From an uncultured bacterium (GTDB taxonomy: Bacteria > Bacillota > Clostridia > Oscillospirales > Acutalibacteraceae), in NCBI GenBank assembly GCA_934875675.1, contig CAKXIK010000078.1:1-7588 (forward strand): DNA of 7,588 nucleotides. Reading direction: 5' to 3'. Each line of letters starts with the position of its first letter. The first letter of the stretch is position 1. The position numbers and the translations under genes were made by a program. The notes under the pieces are model-generated. The model ran no database searches. It saw only the letters and a program-made list of their open reading frames with translations, and was not told where the DNA came from. Shown one piece after another: positions 1-5,819 of this stretch.

Positions 1-137
1 TATTCTAACAGATATCCCATTCACTGTGGACATTTTTATGTGTTCAATTTCATTTTACAATTAACCAATTCAATGATTCGTATTATTCGACGGTTCTGCC
101 AAGCGGTTGAGCAGCCATCTGCTTGATTTTCAGAACC
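1..137. other. left-edge region without an assignable gene
   Basis: This stretch lies beyond the operon terminator and runs off the window. Bases 1-90 are clearly AT-rich, unlike the coding DNA to the right, which fits intergenic or promoter DNA. A plus-strand frame is open from base 1 to a TGA at 124-126 (41 codons, no start inside the window). Its composition does not look coding and I recognise nothing in it, but it could be the end of a gene converging on the terminator. On the minus strand only a weak promoter-like pair is visible (TTGTAA at 60-55, AAAAAT at 37-32, 17 nt apart), which I do not call. Bases 92-137 hold an inverted repeat listed separately. Confidence 0.4.
92..137. repeat. 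nested inverted repeat (potential structured RNA)
   Basis: GGTTCTG at 92-98 is perfectly complementary to CAGAACC at 131-137. Inside it CAAGC (100-104) pairs with GCTTG (121-125), giving a two-tier stem with a small internal loop and an apical loop that can pair further. An alternative inner pairing is AGCAG (110-114) with CTGCT (119-123). The element abuts the terminator hairpin at 138. Strand and role are unknown: on the plus strand it would sit just before the terminator, and on the minus strand just after it. Chance pairing cannot be excluded. Confidence 0.4.
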
Positions 138-188
138 AAAAAGGGAGAGATGATGCCCGCAATGCGTGGGCACAGTCTCTCCCTTTTT
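138..188 (-). terminator. intrinsic terminator of the thyX-to-U32 operon, probably bidirectional
   Basis: Bases 138-150 (AAAAAGGGAGAGA) are perfectly complementary to 176-188 (TCTCTCCCTTTTT), a 13-bp outer stem. An inner stem TGCCC/GGGCA (154-158 with 168-172) continues through a small bulge to a short apical loop. Read on the minus strand, the structure begins 18 nt after the U32 stop codon and ends in a T5 tract (142-138). Read on the plus strand it ends in TTTTTATATAT, so it could also stop transcription entering from the left. The A and T tracts pair with each other, as expected of a two-way terminator. Confidence 0.88.
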
Positions 189-206
189 ATATATATCACC
201 AAGCTA

Positions 207-1433
207 TCATTCTCTCCGCTTACGCAGCAAGGCTCCCGCAGCAACAGGATTTTTACATTGCATGGAAAGCATCATGGTTGCATGCGGCGCAGAGGAAATC
301 TCTTCTCCTGCCTCATTGCACAGATTGGAAACCTTTAGTTCAAAAGGCGCCTTCCCCGGCTGCAAAACTTCCAAGGTATCTCCCTCAAAAAAGCGGTTGC
401 GCTGTGAAGCAAACAAAACGTCACCCCGCCAGTCGGTGACAGCGGCGACCACCTCATAATCCCGGACATATCCGCCTGAATTCAGGTTCTGGCCAGGTTC
501 TTCCCCAAAAAAGAACCCAGTGGAATATTCCCGATGGCTGATTTTATTGACTTCTTCCAGCACCCAGGGTTCCGGCAAACGCCCTTCCATTGCTGCGTCC
601 AATGCCTGTCGATATGCATTTGTCATCAACGCAACGTAATAAGCTGATTTTGCCCGTCCTTCAATTTTAAAGCTGGTAACACCCGCTTTCAGCAGTTCCG
701 GCAAATGAGAAATCATGCACATATCCTTAGAATTCAGAATATAGGTACCCTTCTCGTTTTCCTCAATGGGAAAATACTGCCCCGGACGCTTTTCTTCCAC
801 GAGGTTGTAGCGCCAGCGGCATGGCTGTGCACAGTCCCCGCGATTGGAATCACGCCCGGTCATATAGCTTGACAACAAGCATCTGCCAGAAAAAGAAACA
901 CACATGGCACCATGCACAAACGCCTCAATTTCCATGTCATCCGGAATGTTTTTGCGCAAATGCCCAAGCTCCTCCAAAGAAAGTTCTCTTGCCGGAACAA
1001 TGCGGCGAGCGCCTTGTTCATAAAAGAAATTTGCCGCTTCGGCATTCACAATCCCCGCTTGTGTGGAAATGTGAATTTCCGCATCGGGAAGCTCCCTGCG
1101 AAGAACGCGCAGCACCCCAACATCGGAAACAATATAAGCATCAACACCTGCACGCGCCGTCTGCTCTAAAAATTTCGGAAGCTGTGCCATTTCTTCTTCA
1201 TGCGGCACAATGTTGCAAGTAACATATACCTTAACACCTTGCTCGCGCGCAAACTGAATAGAAGACTCCATTTGCTCTGCCGTGAAATTAGAGGGCGCCG
1301 TGCGCATTCCAAAGCTTTTACCCGCCAGATACACTGCATCGGCTCCAAAACGAACTGCTGCCTCCAAACGAGCCGGATCTCCTGCCGGAGAAAGCAGTTC
1401 CGGACGGTTATTCCTGATTTTCGAATCCATCAT
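207..1433 (-). CDS. peptidase U32 family protein, TrhP/YrrO-like (tRNA hydroxylation type)
   Basis: This 408-residue protein carries the U32 family hallmarks. It opens with PELLSPAGDPARLEAAVRFG (11-30), a TIM-barrel-like start, and has the signature EAFVHGAMCVSFSGRC (170-185) followed by NRGDCAQPCRWRY (197-209). C178, C185, C201 and C239 match the spacing of the iron-sulfur cysteines in UbiU-type members; C205 is an alternative ligand. Although named peptidases, characterised relatives act in RNA or quinone hydroxylation. The pattern around CAQPCRWRY and the length of about 410 residues resemble YrrO/TrhP2, which forms 5-hydroxyuridine at tRNA position 34 using prephenate. That role is inferred from the family. 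The start ATG overlaps the mltG stop (ATGA, 1433-1430) with GGAGGAG at 1448-1442, 8 nt upstream; a second ATG follows directly. In B. subtilis the yrrN-yrrO genes also lie just downstream of an mltG homologue. It is the last gene of the operon, 18 nt before the terminator. No truncation is seen. Confidence 0.93.
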   Translation of the reverse strand: MMDSKIRNNRPELLSPAGDPARLEAAVRFGADAVYLAGKSFGMRTAPSNFTAEQMESSIQFAREQGVKVYVTCNIVPHEEEMAQLPKFLEQTARAGVDAYIVSDVGVLRVLRRELPDAEIHISTQAGIVNAEAANFFYEQGARRIVPARELSLEELGHLRKNIPDDMEIEAFVHGAMCVSFSGRCLLSSYMTGRDSNRGDCAQPCRWRYNLVEEKRPGQYFPIEENEKGTYILNSKDMCMISHLPELLKAGVTSFKIEGRAKSAYYVALMTNAYRQALDAAMEGRLPEPWVLEEVNKISHREYSTGFFFGEEPGQNLNSGGYVRDYEVVAAVTDWRGDVLFASQRNRFFEGDTLEVLQPGKAPFELKVSNLCNEAGEEISSAPHATMMLSMQCKNPVAAGALLRKRRE

Positions 1434-2821
1434 TGAGCGGTCTCCTCCGAGGCTGCCTCCTGTGACGAAGCCGGCTGAACCGCCTGCGCCTTGGCAACAT
1501 TTTTTTCGTGCTGTGCCAAAGTGGTTGCATAGTACGTTTTTCCATTCGCATCCGCAACAAAATAATAGTACTTTGTTGTTTTGGGGTAAAGCACGGCATT
1601 GATTGCATCCAGTCCCGGATTACAGATCGGCCCGGCAGGCAGACCGTCGCAAACGTAGGTATCGTACGTTCCTGCATACTTGCTGTCAAGTTTTTGCTCA
1701 TAGTACGTTGTGGGGTCTGACTGCAGTTTGGGGTAGGTTCCTGCATTTTTTAAGCGATTGTGAAATACGGAAGATATCAGATACATGTCTTCTTTTGTAC
1801 CCGCTTCTTTTTGAACCATTGAGGCAAGAATCAGCACCTGATCCATCGTCAGTCCCAGCTTTTCTGCCCGGTCGTACATCTCAGCCGTAAGTCGCTGGGT
1901 GTAAATATTGTTCAGAAAACGCCTCAATGCAGTTTTTGGATTTTCATAGAGATAGAAGTCATAGGTGTCCGGGAAAAGATACCCTTCCAGCCTGTATGCA
2001 CGCTGATCCACATTCGGAATTGCCTTGATGAGTTTGTTACCTTTGGCAATTTCATATTCGTTAACCGCAGCAACAAAATCACTTGCGGAACAAACGTTTG
2101 CAGTTTCCAGCTTTTGTGCAATTTGTTCCACCGTTTCGCCTTCGGTAAAGGTCAGCTTTACGATATCCGTCCGGTTGGACGTTGTGCGCATTGCATTAAT
2201 CAATGCTTCATAGTCCATATCGGTACGGATTGTATAAGAGCCCGGCAGATAGCTTGCTTTTGTCAGTTTTGCGTAAAGCTTATAAAACCACTTTTGCTTT
2301 ACGGCACCAGCTTCCACCAGCTGATCTACGACCTGATCATCCGTCGTTTCCGGTGTAATCTGGATGACTGCCTCCTGTTCCACCCGGTTGACACCAAGCA
2401 GATCATAGGCACCGGAGATAATCAACTGTGAAAGCCCGATTGCAAGCAGGCCGATGACCGAAAGATAAATAATTTTATTCAGACAACCATTTTTCTTTTG
2501 GCGGCGAAGCTTTTTCCTCTTAGCCGGTTTTTCAGGCTCAACAGGCTGCTCTTCTTTGCGGCGCATAAATTCCTGACTGCAGCTGTAAAGCTCGCTGTCT
2601 TCTGCCGGTTGGTCAGCTTGCGCCTCTGCACCCGGAAAAAAGTTGACATCTTTCTCCGGCAGCACAGAATTATCAATATCCAAGCGAAAATTTTCAACCT
2701 TCTTTTCGCGCTGAGCTTTCAGCTCTTCCTCCAACTGTTCCAGGCTTTTTCCGGTTTCTTCTTCGCCAGAATAGATGCGGCTTTCATCTTCCGGCTGCAT
2801 CGGATTTTTGTTTTGTTCCAT
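1430..2821 (-). CDS. mltG: endolytic murein transglycosylase MltG (YceG-like)
   Basis: MltG is a membrane-anchored lytic transglycosylase that cuts nascent peptidoglycan strands and is thought to set glycan length. The 463-residue product has a charged cytoplasmic part (about 1-112) ending in a basic stretch, KRKKLRRQKK (101-110). One membrane helix follows (about 115-137), then an extracytoplasmic YceG domain. LysM-like segments lie around 152-175 and 222-245. The catalytic motif ASMVQKE places the glutamate at E339, and SVFHNRL (351-357), LQSDPT (366-371) and GLPAGPICNPG (393-403) are family landmarks. The orientation is Nin-Cout, with no cleavable signal peptide. The E. coli enzyme is about 340 residues; the excess is the cytoplasmic region. 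A short Ala/Ser/Gln/Glu-rich tail ends the protein. The ATG at 2821 is preceded by AAAGGAAG (2838-2831), 9 nt away. It starts 44 nt after the cyclo-ligase and its stop overlaps the U32 start by 4 nt. Confidence 0.96.
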   Translation of the reverse strand: MEQNKNPMQPEDESRIYSGEEETGKSLEQLEEELKAQREKKVENFRLDIDNSVLPEKDVNFFPGAEAQADQPAEDSELYSCSQEFMRRKEEQPVEPEKPAKRKKLRRQKKNGCLNKIIYLSVIGLLAIGLSQLIISGAYDLLGVNRVEQEAVIQITPETTDDQVVDQLVEAGAVKQKWFYKLYAKLTKASYLPGSYTIRTDMDYEALINAMRTTSNRTDIVKLTFTEGETVEQIAQKLETANVCSASDFVAAVNEYEIAKGNKLIKAIPNVDQRAYRLEGYLFPDTYDFYLYENPKTALRRFLNNIYTQRLTAEMYDRAEKLGLTMDQVLILASMVQKEAGTKEDMYLISSVFHNRLKNAGTYPKLQSDPTTYYEQKLDSKYAGTYDTYVCDGLPAGPICNPGLDAINAVLYPKTTKYYYFVADANGKTYYATTLAQHEKNVAKAQAVQPASSQEAASEETAQ

Positions 2822-2865
2822 AAGTCACGACTTCCTTTCCACCGTGCGGGCATCGCAGCTACGCG

Positions 2866-3474
2866 CTACCTCTTATGCGCAGCCGGTGTAAACGGCACCG
2901 CATACGCAGATTTTTCTGTTACAATCCATTCCACCGCCCGATCGAACCGTCCGTGCGGTAATTTGGGAAGAAGATTTTCCTGATAACATATTCCGATGGT
3001 CTTGCCCGGAAAACCTGCTAAAAACCGATCGTAATAACCTTTTCCATAGCCAAGGCGATAACCTGCAAGATCAAAGCTAATGCCCGGAACGATGCACAAA
3101 CTTTGCGCAGTTGCCTGGGCTTTTGGGCATTGATCGGGTATGGGCTCCCTGACACCAAACGAACCTGCAGCAAGATCCTCAGGCTGCGAGATTACATGAA
3201 AGCACATTTCTCTCGTTCCGGGGATGCACCGTGGTACTGCCGCTTTTTTTTCATCCGCCCAAGCTGCCTGAATCAAATATTCGGTGCCAACCTCCAGCGG
3301 AGGCTTGGAAACATAAACAAACAAGCTGTCACAAGAACGATACTGCGGCAATGACAACAATCGTATGCAAATCTGCAGATCACGCTCAAGTTTTTCTTCG
3401 GGCGAAATCTGTTCGCGGAGCATTCGGTTTTTTGTGCGCAACCGATTTTTTTCCACTCGGATATCGTTCAGCAT
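2866..3474 (-). CDS. 5-formyltetrahydrofolate cyclo-ligase
   Basis: This enzyme uses ATP to convert 5-formyl-THF to 5,10-methenyl-THF in the cytosol, returning a storage or dead-end folate to the one-carbon pool. With the start at 3474 it has 202 residues, normal for the family. The N-terminus has the basic helix typical of the family (KNRLRTKNRMLREQIS, 9-24). The nucleotide-binding signature YRLGYGKGYYDR sits at 139-150, and the end motif PHGRFDRAVEWIVTE at 173-187 is recognisable. The reading frame is open upstream to 3516, but the first 14 codons there have no family resemblance and lie inside the DJ-1 gene. I chose the ATG at 3474, which overlaps the DJ-1 stop by 7 nt. The ribosome binding site is weak (GGGA, 5 nt upstream), so translation is probably coupled. 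The folate link to thyX at the head of the operon is sensible: ThyX consumes methylene-THF, one reduction step from this product. Confidence 0.95.
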   Translation of the reverse strand: MLNDIRVEKNRLRTKNRMLREQISPEEKLERDLQICIRLLSLPQYRSCDSLFVYVSKPPLEVGTEYLIQAAWADEKKAAVPRCIPGTREMCFHVISQPEDLAAGSFGVREPIPDQCPKAQATAQSLCIVPGISFDLAGYRLGYGKGYYDRFLAGFPGKTIGICYQENLLPKLPHGRFDRAVEWIVTEKSAYAVPFTPAAHKR

Positions 3475-4007
3475 TGCATTCCCGTCCGCAGCGCATCCGC
3501 CTGATCTTTTCCGCACAGCTCCGCCACAATCTCCAGCGCAAACGCAATTGCTGAACCTGGACCGTTTGCCGTAATCAGATTGCCGTCATGGCAAACTGCG
3601 GTTTGTTCAAAGCGGGCTCCTGCAAGCTCCCCCTCAAATCCAGGGAAGCAAGTTGCCCTTTTTCCCTGCAACAGTCCCATGTGACCAAGAATAGACGGCG
3701 CCGCACAAATCGCCGAAATTTTCTTGTCCTCCTGGGCACAATAGCGAACCATCGCCTGTACCGCTTCGGAGTGCTCAAGGTTTAGCGTACCCGGCATTCC
3801 GCCCGGCAAAACCACCATTTCCAAGCCGTTCGTTGTTGCTTCCGCCGCGGTAATATCGGCAGCAAGAGTCATTCCGTGTGCACCTCGAATCACCAGTGAC
3901 GGAACACCGACTGTTACCACCTGCAAATGTGCACGGCGCAGAACATCGATGACCGCAACCGCTTCAATTTCTTCAAAACCTGGTGCAAGAAACACATAAA
4001 TCATCAT
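3468..4007 (-). CDS. DJ-1/PfpI/YajL family protein
   Basis: This 179-residue protein of the ThiJ/DJ-1 superfamily has a flavodoxin-like fold. Family landmarks are in order: APGFEEIEAVAVIDVLRRA (8-26) with E15 in the place of the glutamate that contacts the active cysteine in human DJ-1; VVLPGGMPG (65-73); and the nucleophile-elbow cysteine C101 in SAICAAPSIL (98-107). The match is to the short YajL/DJ-1 branch rather than to larger glutaminase-like members. Reported activities of this branch (glyoxalase, deglycase, chaperone, oxidative-stress sensing) are disputed, and nothing here picks one. Two adjacent ATGs (4007 and 4004) follow GGAG at 4016-4013, spaced 5 and 8 nt; either could be used, changing one residue. 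It lies 44 nt after the acetyltransferase gene and overlaps the cyclo-ligase gene by 7 nt. No missing residues are seen. Confidence 0.93.
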   Translation of the reverse strand: MMIYVFLAPGFEEIEAVAVIDVLRRAHLQVVTVGVPSLVIRGAHGMTLAADITAAEATTNGLEMVVLPGGMPGTLNLEHSEAVQAMVRYCAQEDKKISAICAAPSILGHMGLLQGKRATCFPGFEGELAGARFEQTAVCHDGNLITANGPGSAIAFALEIVAELCGKDQADALRTGMQC

Positions 4008-4051
4008 TCATTCTCCATTCCTGCTAAATCGGATACCGGCTGCGGTGCAAT

Positions 4052-4924
4052 CTAATTCAAATCCAGTCCAAGATAAGGATGTTTTCCGTTTGGAAGCTGA
4101 CCGATCTCGCCGTTTACCTTAAGCATACCGGTGCATGTAATCTCTCCTTTACCAGGAAAGAGCGGACTGTCCACAGGCAGACAAAACAAAATCAACGGGC
4201 TGCGGCATTTGCTTTGCAGTTGGTTAGCTAACCCGGAAAGAACAGCTTCATTCGCAATCGCTTCGGTGACAATTCCGGTTTGCTCCTCTTGCTGAAAAAA
4301 TGCATACCCTACACTTCCTGCCGTGGCAGCAGAGAAAACCTCTCCCTGCGCAATCTGCTGATACTCTGCTGCAAAAGCAAATGCATCCCGATCCCACAAA
4401 ACATTGCCGATTTCATTTCTGAGGGCGTCGATTCGTACGGAAGAGAGCAGGCGTGCTGAAACCTCGGCGCGCTTTTCACGTCCGCCCCGCGCTAAATGCT
4501 TGAGTTCCTGACGCGTTATCCGAACGGTGCGTGTTTCAAAATAGGGTACAAAACCCGCCCGCTCATAATATGCAAACAAGCTCTGTCCCGATGGAACGAG
4601 TGCGGTATATGGAATTCCGCGCGAAACTCCAAGTTCTTCCGCTGCATGCAACAATTTTGTCATGCAGCCGGTATTGCGATACTCCGGCAAAGTTGCCGCC
4701 GCATAAATATACTGCACCGGGCAGCGGCCATCTTCGGTTACAATTTGCGCCGGGAGTAGGTGCAGTGCCGAAACCACTCTGCCATCCTGCACCATAACAA
4801 GGCATTGATCAGGACGGTAACGGTGCTGAAAGAAAAAATGGATCACCGTTTGAGAATCCGGAAAACTCTTTGCCCACAAAACGCGAAGATCGCGCTTCAT
4901 AGCTGGAGTGGAAAGCATAATCAT
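4052..4924 (-). CDS. GNAT-family N-acetyltransferase (substrate unknown)
   Basis: The 290-residue product has an N-terminal GNAT domain (about 1-135). The acetyl-CoA region is visible as YIYAAATLPEYRNTGCMTKL (72-91), where R83-N-T-G86-C-M fills the Q/R-x-x-G-x-G/A loop with Met at the last position. The fold ends with SLFAYYERAGFVPY (115-128), the usual final strand-helix pair. Residues 150-290 form a second part I do not recognise. The overall plan (GNAT plus a C-terminal extension) recalls Eis-like or tandem GNAT proteins, but is shorter than Eis. No signal or membrane segment is seen. The start at 4924 is one choice: AGGAGG (4941-4936) lies 11 nt upstream, rather far, and a two-codon frame intervenes (see separate entry); ATG at 4918 is possible. 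It begins 19 nt after a DUF2156 gene, which also encodes a GNAT-like fold. Substrate cannot be told from sequence. Confidence 0.85.
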   Translation of the reverse strand: MIMLSTPAMKRDLRVLWAKSFPDSQTVIHFFFQHRYRPDQCLVMVQDGRVVSALHLLPAQIVTEDGRCPVQYIYAAATLPEYRNTGCMTKLLHAAEELGVSRGIPYTALVPSGQSLFAYYERAGFVPYFETRTVRITRQELKHLARGGREKRAEVSARLLSSVRIDALRNEIGNVLWDRDAFAFAAEYQQIAQGEVFSAATAGSVGYAFFQQEEQTGIVTEAIANEAVLSGLANQLQSKCRSPLILFCLPVDSPLFPGKGEITCTGMLKVNGEIGQLPNGKHPYLGLDLN

Positions 4925-4929
4925 TGCAT
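4921..4929 (-). other. two-codon reading frame (ATG CAA TGA) overlapping the GNAT start
   Basis: On the minus strand AGGAGG (4941-4936) is followed after 6 nt by ATG CAA TGA (4929-4921). The stop of this minimal frame overlaps the annotated GNAT start as ATGA (4924-4921). The ribosome binding site is spaced better for the first ATG (6 nt) than for the GNAT ATG (11 nt). It could act as a start-stop element feeding reinitiation, or be incidental. No product of interest is expected. Confidence 0.35.
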
Positions 4930-4935
4930 CTGGTT

Positions 4936-4941
4936 CCTCCT
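4936..4941 (-). promoter_or_regulatory. ribosome binding site before the GNAT gene
   Basis: AGGAGG, a perfect anti-16S match, lies in the 19-nt gap between the DUF2156 stop (4946-4944) and the GNAT start. It is 6 nt from the ATG at 4929 and 11 nt from the ATG at 4924, so it does not by itself settle the start. Confidence 0.75.
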
Positions 4942-4943
4942 GT

Positions 4944-5819
4944 TCAATGGAGCATTACCGTGTTTTTTTCAAACATCGCAGTGGGGCGATAAGATTCTTT
5001 TGCCTTGCGCAAACCCTCCATATCCATATCCTCTTCTCTGTTGAGCAGCGAATATCCGGATAGGCGGCGCGATGCAAATTCCTGATTGATTGCGGCATAG
5101 GCTCCGTCAAAACTGATCAGCGCTTTTTCAAAATGCAAATCATAAGTCTGCTGGCTGATTTCTTCTCCTGCTGTAAAAGCAATTACTTTTCCGTCCACCC
5201 GCAACAGACCGCCCGAAAACTCCAACGGTCCCCATGCGCTGAATGCGAGACGCATTGCCCTCATCTCATCTTCAAAATCAGCGGGATTTTCATTGGCGCT
5301 CTGCCATTCCTCTGCCATTGCAAGACACTCCCACGCGTTTTGCTCCGTAATATCTTCATAACTATATTCATATAAACGGCGAAATTTCGCGATGTGATTC
5401 CGTTTCCCATGGTAGGCTTTTCCCGGCAGTTCAATCAAATTTTTCGCCAGATAAAGGTAATCCCAGTTGGAACGATCGGGCTCCACGGTCATACGCGCGC
5501 CAAAAAGCTCCTGCAAAATCGGCAGCGCAGGCTGTGGCACCGCAAACATTTTCAGCATATCACCGTGCCCAAGCTTGCGTTCCTGCTCCAGCAACTCCTC
5601 CAGAACCTCTTTCAAGTTACCTTCGCCTGCGGGAAACAAATAAAGCCCATTGCTTCGTCCAAGAAAAAATCCGCCATAATTTGCAATTTCCGCCTGAAAT
5701 TTGTCCTGCCAGACATAATGCGTTCCAAACGCATATTCACTGCCAGACCAACCGGAAGCCCTCAGCAGCGGAGTTGCCCACACCTTGTCTTCCACGGTAG
5801 GTGAATGAAATTCGATCAA
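4944..5819 (-). CDS. DUF2156 protein (phosphatidylglycerol lysyltransferase C-terminal-like domain)
   Basis: This 291-residue soluble protein is a stand-alone version of the catalytic domain that ends MprF/LPG synthases, a tandem GNAT-like fold. Recognisable stretches are YLYLAKNLIELPGKAYHGKR (121-140) continuing NHIAKF (141-146), and LLNREEDMDMEGLRKAKESY (258-277), both strongly conserved in DUF2156. There is no membrane segment, so it lacks the flippase part of MprF and is probably cytosolic. Stand-alone members are common in Clostridia and their substrates are mostly unknown; aminoacyl or acyl transfer is an inference from the fold. Translation starts at TTG (5819): the next in-frame Met is residue 88, inside the domain, and AGGAGG (5832-5827) sits 7 nt upstream. 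The TTG overlaps the tmk stop (TTGA, 5819-5816), so the two are coupled. The gene ends 19 nt before the GNAT gene. Confidence 0.92.
   Translation of the reverse strand: MIEFHSPTVEDKVWATPLLRASGWSGSEYAFGTHYVWQDKFQAEIANYGGFFLGRSNGLYLFPAGEGNLKEVLEELLEQERKLGHGDMLKMFAVPQPALPILQELFGARMTVEPDRSNWDYLYLAKNLIELPGKAYHGKRNHIAKFRRLYEYSYEDITEQNAWECLAMAEEWQSANENPADFEDEMRAMRLAFSAWGPLEFSGGLLRVDGKVIAFTAGEEISQQTYDLHFEKALISFDGAYAAINQEFASRRLSGYSLLNREEDMDMEGLRKAKESYRPTAMFEKNTVMLH

Noticed and set aside
32..60. Minus-strand promoter (TTGTAA, 17 nt, AAAAAT) for a gene beyond the left edge
   Set aside because: Only four of six bases match in each box within AT-rich DNA, so chance matches are expected.
107..130. Separate plus-strand terminator (GAGCAG/CTGCTT hairpin plus T4)
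   Set aside because: The stem needs two G-T wobbles and the T run is short; the hairpin at 138-188 is a far better terminator on the same strand.
107..439. Plus-strand open frame running through the terminator into the U32 gene
   Set aside because: It crosses the terminator hairpin and is antisense to the conserved end of the U32 gene.
2498..2983. Plus-strand open frame of 161 codons opposite mltG, Phe/Leu/Arg-rich
   Set aside because: Its apparent hydrophobicity comes from reading the complement of Glu/Lys-rich mltG codons; there is no family resemblance.
3475..3516. Extended N-terminus for the formyl-THF cyclo-ligase (14 extra residues)
   Set aside because: The stretch overlaps the DJ-1 gene and lacks family similarity; ATG 3474 starts the usual basic N-terminal helix.
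4004..4018. Four-codon frame (ATG GAG AAT GAA TGA) overlapping the DJ-1 start
   Set aside because: The nearest purine-rich site is directly adjacent to its ATG, with no workable spacing, unlike the frame before the GNAT gene.
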